This document shows, one piece after another, positions 25,774-34,141 of a DNA stretch of 64,000 bases; the stretch's first letter is position 1; each line of letters begins with the position of its first letter. The position numbers and the translations under genes are program-made. The stretch lies in NCBI GenBank assembly GCA_944322565.1, contig CALUPG010000012.1, forward strand, positions 1 through 64,000. The letters run 5' to 3'. This DNA comes from an uncultured Bacteroidales bacterium. Lineage in GTDB: Bacteria; Bacteroidota; Bacteroidia; Bacteroidales; UBA932. The notes below the pieces were generated by a model. The model had not been told where the DNA came from. It made no database searches and saw only the letters and a program-made list of their open reading frames with translations.

Positions 25774-26439
25774 ATGGAAGATATGAAGAAAAATGTATAT
25801 TTTGTGAGCGGTACGGATACCGGAGTGGGCAAGAGCTATGCTACCGGTTATCTTGCGAAGGTCTGGAATGCCTCCGGAAGGAGGACGATAACACAGAAAC
25901 TGGTCCAGACCGGCAACACGGAGGTGTCCGAGGACATAGAGGTCCACAGAAAAATCATGGGATGCGGCATGCTCCCGGAGGACACCCGGAAGCTTACCAT
26001 GCCTGAAATATTCTCATATCCGTGTTCCCCTCATCTTGCTTCGGAAATAGACGGCAGGGAAATTGATTTCAGCAAGATAGAAGCCTCTGTGGGAGAGCTT
26101 TCAGCAAAGTATGATGCCGTGCTGCTTGAAGGAGCCGGCGGCCTTATGGTGCCTCTCACCAGAGGACTGCTGACACTTGATTATGCAGCAGGGCAGGGCT
26201 GGCCTCTGATTCTCGTCACATCCGGAAAGCTCGGCAGCATCAACCACACACTCCTCAGTCTGGAGGCTGCGCGCAGTCATGGCCTTGATGTCTTTATGGT
26301 AATGTTCAACAAGTATCCCGAAGATGAGGACCGGACTGTTTCCGATGATACGGAAAAATTCCTGAGGGGCATTGTCGCGAGGGATTTCCCAGAGGCGGAA
26401 TATATGGAAGTGCCGGTGATTGCGGGGACAGAAGAATGA
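25774..26439 (+). CDS. bioD: Dethiobiotin synthetase
   Basis: 221 residues. ATP-dependent carboxylation and ring closure of diaminononanoate. P-loop GTDTGVGKS at about residues 13-21, then KLVQTGN, PCSPHLASEIDG, and LLEGAGGLMVPLT. Completes the bioB-bioA-bioD set; bioF and pimeloyl-synthesis genes (bioC, bioH or equivalents) are not in the window. An alternative ATG at 25783 is possible. A strong hairpin lies 15 nt after the stop. Confidence 0.95.
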   Translation: MEDMKKNVYFVSGTDTGVGKSYATGYLAKVWNASGRRTITQKLVQTGNTEVSEDIEVHRKIMGCGMLPEDTRKLTMPEIFSYPCSPHLASEIDGREIDFSKIEASVGELSAKYDAVLLEGAGGLMVPLTRGLLTLDYAAGQGWPLILVTSGKLGSINHTLLSLEAARSHGLDVFMVMFNKYPEDEDRTVSDDTEKFLRGIVARDFPEAEYMEVPVIAGTEE

Positions 26440-26452
26440 TTCCCCGGAAGAT

Positions 26453-26616
26453 TTAATGAAGCCTGCATCACTGCAGGCTTCATTCATGGTTAGTTAGCAG
26501 TATTTCCCATTTGGGATTCGTGTTATTTTGGTCAGTGGTTAGTATTTGACCGCTGTTCCGGAAAATCCGGAAATGTGACGGCTTTTGTATGTTGATTATT
26601 TACTTTGGCCGTTACA
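26453..26616 (-). ncRNA. Candidate small RNA between bioD and trmD
   Basis: A minus-strand promoter with full consensus spacing (26622-26653) drives about 160 nt of intergenic DNA ending in the 13-bp hairpin at 26455-26484. The predicted transcript has consecutive short stems: ACGGC/GCCGT (26608-26612 with 26578-26582), a 7-bp stem with 3-nt loop (26566-26572 with 26556-26562), GGTCA/TGACC (26547-26551 with 26530-26534), and TCCCA/TGGGA (26512-26516 with 26505-26509). The only frame inside is about 29 codons and resembles nothing known. I do not recognise the RNA family; it could instead be a leader-less microprotein gene. Confidence 0.4.
26455..26484. terminator. 13-bp stem-tetraloop hairpin, terminator of bio genes
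   Basis: Perfect arms at 26455-26467 and 26472-26484 with loop TCAC. It begins 15 nt after the bioD stop, so it can terminate the bio transcript; read on the minus strand it would end the candidate small RNA that starts near 26616. T-tracts are weak on both sides. Confidence 0.6.
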
Positions 26617-26621
26617 TTCAT

Positions 26622-26653
26622 CAAATATAGGCAAGTTTTTTAAAACGGCAAAA
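26622..26653 (-). promoter_or_regulatory. Orphan full-consensus promoter (TTTTG-N19-TATATTTG)
   Basis: On the minus strand TTTTG (26649-26653) is followed after 19 nt by TATATTTG (26622-26629), the best promoter match in the window apart from pstS and the C10 gene. It points away from trmD towards the bioD 3' end, where no minus-strand gene exists. Confidence 0.6.
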
Positions 26654-26718
26654 TTTTTTCAAGAAAAAAACAATTTTATTTAAAAAATATCACAGAAAAA
26701 CATAATTTGAGCCGTTTT

Positions 26719-27396
26719 TTACAATTTCAGCAGGTCCGGACGGAGTCTGCGTGTCCTTTCGAGGGACTGTTCATCCTGCCACTCCCTGATTAGTTTGGGG
26801 TTTCCGCTCAGAAGGACATCGGGCACTTTCCACCCGTTGAATTCCGCCGGCCTTGTATAGACCGGTGCAGAAAGCAGCCCGTCCTGAAAACTGTCGCTCA
26901 GTGCCGAAGTCTCGTCAGTCAGAGCTCCGGGCAGAAGCCGTATTATGGCATCTGCTACCATTGCGGCAGGAATTTCACCCCCGCTCAGCACATAGTCCCC
27001 GACAGAGATTTCCCTTGTTATCAGGTGCTCCCTTATCCTCTGGTCAATGCCTTTGTAATGACCGCACAGAATAATGATATTTTCTTTGAGAGACAGTTCG
27101 TTGGCTATTCCCTGGCTGAATGTTTCCCCGTCCGGGGACATGAATATTGTCTCATCGTACCTGCGCTCGGCCTTCAGCTCTTCAATCATCCTGAAGACCG
27201 GCTCCACCATCAGTACCATCCCGGCATCGCCCCCGTAGCTGTAGTCGTCAACCTGCAGCCTCTGTCCTTTCCCGTATTTTCTCAGGTTGTGGACATGAAT
27301 CTCGGCAATTCCGTTTTTGACGGCACGCCCTACGATTGAATGTCCGAGCGGACTTTCAAGAAGTTCAGGCACAACAGAAATGATGTCTATTCTCAT
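26719..27396 (-). CDS. trmD: tRNA (guanine-N1-)-methyltransferase
   Basis: 225 residues, SPOUT-class enzyme making m1G37 in tRNAs. Motifs: [21 protein letters not shown] start, [36 protein letters not shown], and the knot sequence [19 protein letters not shown]. The C-terminal [20 protein letters not shown] is typical. Monocistronic here instead of sitting with rpsP/rimM/rplS as in many other phyla. Promoter box at 27417-27424. Confidence 0.96.
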   Translation of the reverse strand: MRIDIISVVPELLESPLGHSIVGRAVKNGIAEIHVHNLRKYGKGQRLQVDDYSYGGDAGMVLMVEPVFRMIEELKAERRYDETIFMSPDGETFSQGIANELSLKENIIILCGHYKGIDQRIREHLITREISVGDYVLSGGEIPAAMVADAIIRLLPGALTDETSALSDSFQDGLLSAPVYTRPAEFNGWKVPDVLLSGNPKLIREWQDEQSLERTRRLRPDLLKL

Positions 27397-27416
27397 AACA
27401 AATAATCTAAGCGGTG

Positions 27417-27424
27417 CAAAATTA
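27417..27424 (-). promoter_or_regulatory. -7 box TAATTTTG for trmD
   Basis: Minus-strand TAATTTTG matches TAnnTTTG, 21 nt before the trmD ATG and divergent from the DUF349 promoter. Confidence 0.5.
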
Positions 27425-27456
27425 GCAATTTGATGAGAGTTTTACTAAAAAAGTGG

Positions 27457-27464
27457 TATATTTG
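27457..27464 (+). promoter_or_regulatory. -7 box TATATTTG for DUF349-yidC-yggS
   Basis: Exact consensus match, 44 nt before the ATG at 27508. Confidence 0.55.
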
Positions 27465-27507
27465 CAGGCTGTAACCTTTTTAGAAACCAATTAGACTCTG
27501 TTTGATT

Positions 27508-29373
27508 ATGAGTGAAGAGATGATTCCTGAAGTCCCTGTGACATCTGAAACACCTGTTGACAATACTCCGTCTGTACCTGAGGAAACTGCTGTTGAAGAG
27601 AAGATTGAGGTACTTCCGGACTTTTCCGGCATGAGCCTTGCCGAGCTTGCGGGACTTTTCGGGAAACTGATGGAAGATGCCGGGAGAATGAAGAAATCCA
27701 AGGAAGCGGAGGCAATCAAGTCTGCTTTTTATAAAAGACTGCTCAAGGAAAAATCAGATGCCGGATATGGCTCCGATGTCAAGGAACCGACCAGCCGCCT
27801 TCCTGAAGATGATGCCGAAATGGAGGAAGACACAGAGAAGACTGCGGTGGAACCGGCTGCAGAGTCTGCTCAGGAACAGGTCTCTGACAATCCGTTTGTT
27901 GAGATTGAGCGTGGCTTCAAGGAGATGTACAACAAGTACAAAAAGGAGCGTGCGGAATACAACAGGCAGCTTGAAAAGGAGCGTGAGCATAACCTGACTC
28001 TCAAGCAGGCCGTTATAGAGGACCTCAAGGCTCTTCTCGAGAAGCAGGAAGATGTGAATGCCACATTCCCGGAGTTCCGTGAAATACAGAACAGATGGCG
28101 GGCCATCGGACCGGTTCCGGTTCAGAGTTACCGCAATCTCAACGACACATACCAGCTCTATGTCGAGCAGTTCTATGATATGGTCAAGATCAACAGGGAG
28201 CTCAGGGACCTCGATTTCAAAAAGAATCTCGAAGTCAAGGAGAAATTCTGTGAGATGGCTGAGAAACTTGCAGAGAGCGACAATATCGTGGAAGCTTTCA
28301 GAGAACTTCAGAAACTCCATGAACAGTGGAAGGAATACGGCCCGGTTGCAAAGCAGTACAGAGAGTCCATCTGGGATAGGTTCAAGGCTGCCACTGCAGT
28401 CATAAACAAGAAGTATCAGGCATTCTTTGAGGGGCTGAAAGAACAGCAGACAGAGAATCTTGCCGCGAAGGCCAGGCTTTGTGAGCAGGTCGAGGCTATT
28501 GCCGCCCGTGAGATAACTTCATCCAATGAATGGAATGCCCTTTCCAAGGAAATAGAAGATATCCAGAAACAGTGGAGGCAGATCGGCTTCGCCACGAAGA
28601 AGGAAAACCAGAAGATATATGACCGCTTCCGGGCTGCCTGCGACCAGTTCTTCAACCGCAAGAGGGATTTCTATACGGAATACAAGGAGAACATGAATGA
28701 GAACCTCAGGAAGAAAATCTCATTGTGTGAAGCCGCTGAGGCCCTCAAGTCAAGCACTGAATGGAAAAAGGCTACTGACCAGTTCATCAATCTCCAGAAA
28801 CAATGGAAGGAAGTAGGGGCTGTGCCTCGCAAGAAATCCGAGCAGCTGTGGAAGAGATTCCGGGCTGCCTGCGATGAATTCTTCAATGAAAGGGACAAGC
28901 ATGCGAAGCCGGAGAATGACTATTATGGCAATCTCAAGGCAAAAAAACGCCTTATAGAAGAGATAAAGGCATACCAGCCGTCAGACGACGATGATGCCAA
29001 CATTGAGGCGATGTCTGACTTCATGGAGAGGTGGCAGCAGATAGGCTTTGTCCCGTTCAAGGAAAAGGATAATATTTCAAAGAGTTTCAAGGAAGCCCTG
29101 CAGGCCAAGTTCCCTGATATTTCCGCTTCAAAGCTGAGACGGACAAAATACTCTTCTGCTCCAAAGAGCGAGAGAGAACGCCTTGTCCAGAAATACATGA
29201 AGAAGGAGCAGGACATCGTGACGTATGAGAACAACATCGGCTTCTTTGCCATGTCCAAGAATTCAGAGCCGCTGATCAGGCAGATGCAGGAGAGGATTGA
29301 ACGGGCCAAGGCAGAGCTTAAGGAACTTGAGGAGCAGATAAGGGCGCTGGATGCCGAGCAGGAAGAGAAGTAG
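27508..29373 (+). CDS. DUF349 repeat protein
   Basis: 621 residues. After an acidic, low-complexity N-terminus (about 130 residues rich in E, V and P) come about five helical DUF349 units, each with a W-x-x-I/V-G core: FREIQNRWRAIGPVP, LQKLHEQWKEYGPVA, IEDIQKQWRQIGFAT, FINLQKQWKEVGAVP, FMERWQQIGFVPFKE. The end is a charged coiled coil. In proteobacteria one DUF349 protein (YeeX/RNA-binding type) has been linked to RNA; function in Bacteroidota is unknown. First gene before yidC, 10 nt apart. Confidence 0.85.
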   Translation: MSEEMIPEVPVTSETPVDNTPSVPEETAVEEKIEVLPDFSGMSLAELAGLFGKLMEDAGRMKKSKEAEAIKSAFYKRLLKEKSDAGYGSDVKEPTSRLPEDDAEMEEDTEKTAVEPAAESAQEQVSDNPFVEIERGFKEMYNKYKKERAEYNRQLEKEREHNLTLKQAVIEDLKALLEKQEDVNATFPEFREIQNRWRAIGPVPVQSYRNLNDTYQLYVEQFYDMVKINRELRDLDFKKNLEVKEKFCEMAEKLAESDNIVEAFRELQKLHEQWKEYGPVAKQYRESIWDRFKAATAVINKKYQAFFEGLKEQQTENLAAKARLCEQVEAIAAREITSSNEWNALSKEIEDIQKQWRQIGFATKKENQKIYDRFRAACDQFFNRKRDFYTEYKENMNENLRKKISLCEAAEALKSSTEWKKATDQFINLQKQWKEVGAVPRKKSEQLWKRFRAACDEFFNERDKHAKPENDYYGNLKAKKRLIEEIKAYQPSDDDDANIEAMSDFMERWQQIGFVPFKEKDNISKSFKEALQAKFPDISASKLRRTKYSSAPKSERERLVQKYMKKEQDIVTYENNIGFFAMSKNSEPLIRQMQERIERAKAELKELEEQIRALDAEQEEK

Positions 29374-29383
29374 AAAGATTTTT

Positions 29384-31258
29384 ATGAACAAGAATTCAGT
29401 AATCGGATTTATTCTGATATTCGTGATCCTTTTCGGATTTTCATGGTATCAGTCAAGACAGTATAAGAAACAGTCAGAATATCAGGCTCAGCTTGATTCC
29501 ATAGCAAGGGCAGACAGGGCGTATGCTGATTCTGTCTGGCTCGCAGAGCATCCTGAGGATACTTCGGAAGTCATTTCACAGGCCACGGTTCCGGGAAATG
29601 TGTCCGGACGTCCGAATATATACAAGGACAGTCTTCTGGATGTGGCTCATGCCGATTCCGCGTCATATGTGACTCTGGCCAATGATAAGGTTGAGATAGT
29701 ATTCAGCACAAAAGGCGCCCAGCCTTATTCAGTCAGGATCAAGGACTATATGACATACGACAGTACTGCGCTCTATCTCATCAGGCCGGGCATGAGCGAG
29801 TACGGCATTGAAATCTATGCCGGGGAGAACATCAACACCAAGGATTTTGTGTTCCGGGTCGCTGAGAGTTCGGATTCCGCACTTGTTATGCGTCTTCCCT
29901 TTGCAAAAGGCGGATACATCGAGCAGAAGTTCACATTGGAAGAGGGCAGCTACATGGTCCGCAACGACCTGTCCTTTGTCGGCATGGAAAATGTCATTCC
30001 CCGCAATGTGTCCATGTTTGACATAGACTGGAATGTAGTCATACCTAGGCTTGAGAAGGGCTACAGGAATGAGATGCAGTATTCGAAGCTTGATTATTGC
30101 TATCCAGGTGAGAAAAAACCGGAGCAGATCGGCCGCGGAGGTCGCTCTGATGAAGAGAGGGTTGACTCGAAAGTAGGCTGGTTCGCGTTCCAGCAGCAGT
30201 TCTTCTCTGCCATCATGCGTGCTCCGGAGGATTTTGCATCCGCTGCATTCGGTATCAAATTCTTTGAAGAAAACGACCCTGACAGGAATCTCATGATATG
30301 CTATGCTGACATGAGGTCTGAGTTTGACATGCAGTCGGGGGATGTGACAGTCCCGTTTGAATTCTATTTCGGTCCGAATCATTACCGTACGCTCAAGAGC
30401 TATGACCAGCATTATGAGAGGATAATACCTCTTGGAGGCTCTGTCATAGGACTTGTCAGCAGATGGGTGATTATTCCGGTATTCAATTTCCTCGGCAAGT
30501 TCATCAGCAACTTCGGCATCATAATTCTTCTTCTTACTGTGCTGATCAAGCTGGTCGTCTCCCCGCTTACGATGAAGTCTTACATATCGTCTGCGAAGAT
30601 GTCCGCACTAAAGCCTGAAATCGACAAGCTGAACGAAAAATATCCGAAGCAGGAGGACGCTCTCAGAAAGCAGCAGGCGATGATGGACCTGTACAAGAGG
30701 GCAGGGGTAAGCCCTATGGGAGGATGCCTGCCGATGCTTCTTCAGTTCCCGATACTGTATGCGATGTTCCGTTTCTTCCCGGCATCCATTGAACTGAGGC
30801 AGCAGTCATTCCTGTGGGCGGACGACTTGAGCGCATATGATTCCATCTTGAATCTCCCGTTCAATATCCCGCTTTATGGAGACCATGTGTCTTTGTTTGC
30901 CCTGCTGATGGCTCTCTCCATGTTCCTTTATTCCAAGATGACATCCAGCCAGATGTCCAATGACCCGAGCATGGCCGGCATGAAGTTCATGAGCGTATGG
31001 CTGATGCCTATAATGATGCTCTTCATCTGTAACAATCTTTCCAGCGGTTTGAGTTACTACTATCTTCTCTCCAATCTCATTACAATGGGACAGACTTGGT
31101 TCGTGAAGAAATATATTGTCAAGCCGGAGGAGATTCTGAAGCAGCTCAAGGAATCGGAGGGGAAGCCTGTCCCGAAGTCCAAGTGGCAGCAGCGTCTTGA
31201 AGAGGCTCAGAAAATGCAGCAGCAGCTGGCAAAGGAGCAGGCTAAGAAGCGCAGATAG
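29384..31258 (+). CDS. yidC: Membrane protein insertase YidC
   Basis: 624 residues. One N-terminal membrane span (VIGFILIFVILFGFSWYQ), a large periplasmic beta-sandwich domain (about residues 90-360), then the conserved insertase core with five spans: FLGKFISNFGIIILLLTVLIKLVVSPLTMKSYISSAKM, MGGCLPMLLQFPILYAMFRFFP, and SNLITMGQTWFVKKYIV. Inserts and folds inner-membrane proteins with or without SecYEG. Start at 29384 (MNKNSVIGF) fits homologues and avoids overlap with DUF349. Confidence 0.96.
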   Translation: MNKNSVIGFILIFVILFGFSWYQSRQYKKQSEYQAQLDSIARADRAYADSVWLAEHPEDTSEVISQATVPGNVSGRPNIYKDSLLDVAHADSASYVTLANDKVEIVFSTKGAQPYSVRIKDYMTYDSTALYLIRPGMSEYGIEIYAGENINTKDFVFRVAESSDSALVMRLPFAKGGYIEQKFTLEEGSYMVRNDLSFVGMENVIPRNVSMFDIDWNVVIPRLEKGYRNEMQYSKLDYCYPGEKKPEQIGRGGRSDEERVDSKVGWFAFQQQFFSAIMRAPEDFASAAFGIKFFEENDPDRNLMICYADMRSEFDMQSGDVTVPFEFYFGPNHYRTLKSYDQHYERIIPLGGSVIGLVSRWVIIPVFNFLGKFISNFGIIILLLTVLIKLVVSPLTMKSYISSAKMSALKPEIDKLNEKYPKQEDALRKQQAMMDLYKRAGVSPMGGCLPMLLQFPILYAMFRFFPASIELRQQSFLWADDLSAYDSILNLPFNIPLYGDHVSLFALLMALSMFLYSKMTSSQMSNDPSMAGMKFMSVWLMPIMMLFICNNLSSGLSYYYLLSNLITMGQTWFVKKYIVKPEEILKQLKESEGKPVPKSKWQQRLEEAQKMQQQLAKEQAKKRR

Positions 31259-31303
31259 ACAATCCATGACTTCCCTGCCGGAAGTCTCACCCTTATTCGG
31301 ACC

Positions 31304-32005
31304 ATGTCACAGATAACAGACAGAATCAACAGGCTGAAAGCGGAACTTCCGGACGATGTCATGCTTGTGGCCGTGTCGAAGTTCCATCCTGTTGAGGCAG
31401 TTGTCGAGGCATACCGGGCCGGGCAGCGGGTCTTCGGAGAGAGCCGCCCACAGGAGCTTCTTGCGAAGGTAAGGGCTTTGGAGACTTCCGGACTGTGTCC
31501 GGACATCAGGTGGCATTTCATCGGCCATCTGCAGACCAACAAGCTCAAGATGGTTCTTCCGTATGTCTCGATGGTCGAATCCGTTGATTCAGTACATCTG
31601 CTTGATGCCATAGACCGCTGGGGCAGGGAGAACAATACTGTCACTGATGTCCTCCTTGAATATCATATTGCAGCGGAGGAGACAAAGCAGGGATTCGGCA
31701 GAGATGAAATCCTTTCAATAGTGACTTCTCCCGCCAGAATGAATGTCCGTCTCCGCGGTCTTATGGGCATGGCTACATTCACCGATGACCAGACCCTCGT
31801 ACGTTCAGACTTCTCCCGCCTCATGTCGCTGTATGGTGAGATTATCCGGATGAGGGATGAGGGAAAATGTCCGTCCGCAGGCCGGGAGTTCAATATCAGG
31901 TCATTCGGAATGACTCATGACTACCGGATTGCCGTTGCGATGGGGGCTGATGTCGTCCGCATAGGAACTCTCATTTTCGGAGAGCGTGAGGCAGTTGTTA
32001 AATAA
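31304..32005 (+). CDS. yggS: YggS-family PLP homeostasis protein
   Basis: 233 residues, alanine-racemase-like barrel binding pyridoxal phosphate. PLP lysine in VAVSKFHPVEAV; also FGESRPQELLAK, IRWHFIGHLQTNKLK, VESVDSVHLLDA, KQGFGRDE, LRGLMGMATFTDD and SFGMTHDYRIAVAMGADVVRIGTLIFG. Keeps free PLP and amino-acid pools balanced; no catalytic reaction is known. 45 nt after yidC. Its SMGMSxD motif reads FGMTHDY here, a conservative change also seen in Bacteroidota relatives. Confidence 0.93.
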   Translation: MSQITDRINRLKAELPDDVMLVAVSKFHPVEAVVEAYRAGQRVFGESRPQELLAKVRALETSGLCPDIRWHFIGHLQTNKLKMVLPYVSMVESVDSVHLLDAIDRWGRENNTVTDVLLEYHIAAEETKQGFGRDEILSIVTSPARMNVRLRGLMGMATFTDDQTLVRSDFSRLMSLYGEIIRMRDEGKCPSAGREFNIRSFGMTHDYRIAVAMGADVVRIGTLIFGEREAVVK

Positions 32006-32044
32006 TTGTTAATTCGTCATTTTTGCGGGCTTTCCGGACCTCTG

Positions 32045-32079
32045 TTTTTTGTAAATCCCTCCTCGGTGACTTATCTTTG
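32045..32079 (+). promoter_or_regulatory. Promoter of the pst operon (TTTTTTG-N20-TATCTTTG)
   Basis: TTTTTTG (32045-32051) and TATCTTTG (32072-32079) are 20 nt apart, matching the Bacteroidota -33/-7 layout. It lies 35 nt before the pstS ATG. No Pho-box-like direct repeats are recognised. Confidence 0.6.
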
Positions 32080-32114
32080 CGCCCCGGGAGGCAAAATGCC
32101 GCCCGATACATCAG

Positions 32115-32936
32115 ATGAACAGAAAACAGATTCTCATTTCAATTCTGGCTGCTTTCTGCATGTATGCTACTGCAGAGGCGCAGCGCATAAAGGGCAGTGA
32201 CACCCTTCTTCCATTGACACAAGAACTCGCAGAAGAATATCTCGCAGAACATCCTGACCGTGAGGTGATAGTGACGGGTGGAGGAACCGGAGTCGGCCTT
32301 GCCGCCCTTCCGGAAAAGACCACAGATATTGCGATGGCTTCCCGCCGCATCAAGTTCAGCGAAAAGATGAAATTCGCCGAAATCAATCTGGATGCAAAGG
32401 AAGTCATTGTCGCATATGATGCCCTCGCAGTTGTGGTGAATCCGTCCAATCCTGTTGACAGTCTCACCAGAGAGCAGCTTGAGGCAATTTTCAGAGGGAA
32501 GATCACCAACTGGAAAGAGGTCGGCGGAGAAGACAGGAAGATTGTAGTATATTCACGGGAGACCTCATCAGGTACATACGAGTTTTTCAAGGAAAGTGTC
32601 CTGGACAACAAGAATTACATGAGCAGTATTCTTTCGATGCCGGCCACCGGGGCCATCATCCAGTCTGTGCGCCAGACCAAGGGTGCAATAGGGTATATCG
32701 GACTGGCCTATCTCAACAGATATGTCAAGGCTCTTGCCGTTTCATACGACTCTGGCCGGCACTATGCGTATCCTTCTGTCGGGACGGCGGCAGACGGCAC
32801 ATATCCGATAGTTCGTCCCCTGTATTATTATTATGATGCCGCACGGGAGGCGGCAGTCAGTCCGTTCATATCATTTGCACTTTCTCCGGCAGGCCAGGAG
32901 TCTGTGCTCCGACAGGGATTTGTTCCGGTAAAATGA
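32115..32936 (+). CDS. pstS: Phosphate ABC transporter substrate-binding protein PstS
   Basis: 273 residues with signal peptide MNRKQILISILAAFCMYATAEAQ. Periplasmic phosphate-binding protein: KGSDTLLPLTQELAEEY, TGGGTGVGLAAL, DIAMASRRIK, LAVVVNPSNPVDSLTREQL, GKITNWKEVGG, SRETSSGTYEFF, KGAIGYIGLAYL. Serines and threonines of GSDT and SSGT bind phosphate in the family. First gene of pstSCAB-phoU; the stop overlaps the pstC start by 4 nt. Confidence 0.95.
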   Translation: MNRKQILISILAAFCMYATAEAQRIKGSDTLLPLTQELAEEYLAEHPDREVIVTGGGTGVGLAALPEKTTDIAMASRRIKFSEKMKFAEINLDAKEVIVAYDALAVVVNPSNPVDSLTREQLEAIFRGKITNWKEVGGEDRKIVVYSRETSSGTYEFFKESVLDNKNYMSSILSMPATGAIIQSVRQTKGAIGYIGLAYLNRYVKALAVSYDSGRHYAYPSVGTAADGTYPIVRPLYYYYDAAREAAVSPFISFALSPAGQESVLRQGFVPVK

Positions 32937-34138
32937 TGTCTATGAAGAGATTTTTGGAAAGAGCGGTCAAATGGCTGCTTACCGCCAGCGGGTTTGTCAC
33001 AAGCCTGGTAATACTGCTGATAATCGCCTTCCTCTTCGCGGAAGGAGCAGGGCTTTTCAGTGAGCGTGTGATAGAAGACGGTTATGTGCTGGCCCTGAAC
33101 AGGGAGAATACAGTCAAGGAACTGTCCGCTGCCGAAATCAAGGCGGTATTTGACGAAGATGTCACCAATTGGAATGAGTTGGGAGGACCGGACATGGCCA
33201 TCGAGACTTTCAGGCTTGAAGATGCTGATGACTATTTTACGGAAGAGCAGCTCGGCCCCCAATACGAAAATGCAGGCAGTCTCATAGCGGCCCTGGTGGA
33301 AAGCCGGCCCGGCATGATTGCCTTCATTCCGGAATCTATGCTTCCGGAAGACCCGAGTCTGAACTTCATAAAAGACAAGACCATTTCTCCCGGTGAGGTT
33401 CTGGCAGGAAGCGAGTGGTTTCCGACTGCCACACCAGCTCCTCTGTTCGGTATATGGCCGCTTCTGGCCGGTACATTGTGGGTGAGCCTCTTCGCCATTC
33501 TCTTTGCCCTTCCTTTCGGCATCAGCATAGCTGTCTATATGGCGGAGGTTGCCTCAGGGAGGGTGCGCAATATCCTCAAGCCGATAATTGAGCTGCTCAA
33601 CGGCATTCCTTCCGTAGTCTATGGCTTCTTCGGTCTGATTGTTATAGTCCCTCTGCTCCAGCAGGTCTTCGGCCTTCCGGTGGGAGAAAGCGGACTTGCC
33701 GGCAGCATAGTGCTGGCCATAATGGCCCTGCCGACTATTGTGACAGTGGCGGAAGACGCCATGCGCAATTGTCCCCGTTCGCTCCGTGAGGCGAGTCTTG
33801 CCCTCGGGGCCACCAAATGGCAGACGATATCGCGTGTCGTGATTCCGGCATCAATGTCAGGAATCGCATCCGGTGTCGTTCTCGGCATAGGCCGGGCAAT
33901 AGGGGAGACAATGGCTGTGCTCATGGTGACAGGCAATGCCGCAGTCGTTCCGACTTCAATACTTGAGCCTCTCCGTACCATTCCTGCAACGATTGCCGCC
34001 GAGCTCGGGGAAGCCCCGGCAGGAGGAGCGCATTACCAGTCTCTTTTCCTTCTCGGTGTAATCCTGTTCTTCATCACATTCATCATCAACCTGTGTGTTG
34101 AATACATTTCTTCCCGCAGCAAAGCCAAATACAACTGA
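32933..34138 (+). CDS. pstC: Phosphate ABC transporter permease PstC with PstS-like insert
   Basis: 401 residues, about 90-110 longer than E. coli-type PstC. After the first span (SLVILLIIAFLFAEG), residues about 50-155 form a periplasmic insert whose sequence parallels PstS: LALNRENTVKELSAAEIKAV..DVTNWNELGG against VVVNPSNPVDSLTREQLEAI..KITNWKEVGG, plus GMIAFIPESML against GAIGYIGLAYL. The rest is standard permease: LWVSLFAILFALPFGISIAVYMAE, GIPSVVYGFFGL, and the EAA loop REASLALGATKWQTISRVVIP. It probably docks or assists phosphate delivery (inference). Coupled to pstS by ATGA overlap. Confidence 0.93.
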   Translation: MMSMKRFLERAVKWLLTASGFVTSLVILLIIAFLFAEGAGLFSERVIEDGYVLALNRENTVKELSAAEIKAVFDEDVTNWNELGGPDMAIETFRLEDADDYFTEEQLGPQYENAGSLIAALVESRPGMIAFIPESMLPEDPSLNFIKDKTISPGEVLAGSEWFPTATPAPLFGIWPLLAGTLWVSLFAILFALPFGISIAVYMAEVASGRVRNILKPIIELLNGIPSVVYGFFGLIVIVPLLQQVFGLPVGESGLAGSIVLAIMALPTIVTVAEDAMRNCPRSLREASLALGATKWQTISRVVIPASMSGIASGVVLGIGRAIGETMAVLMVTGNAAVVPTSILEPLRTIPATIAAELGEAPAGGAHYQSLFLLGVILFFITFIINLCVEYISSRSKAKYN

Positions 34139-34141
34139 GCC

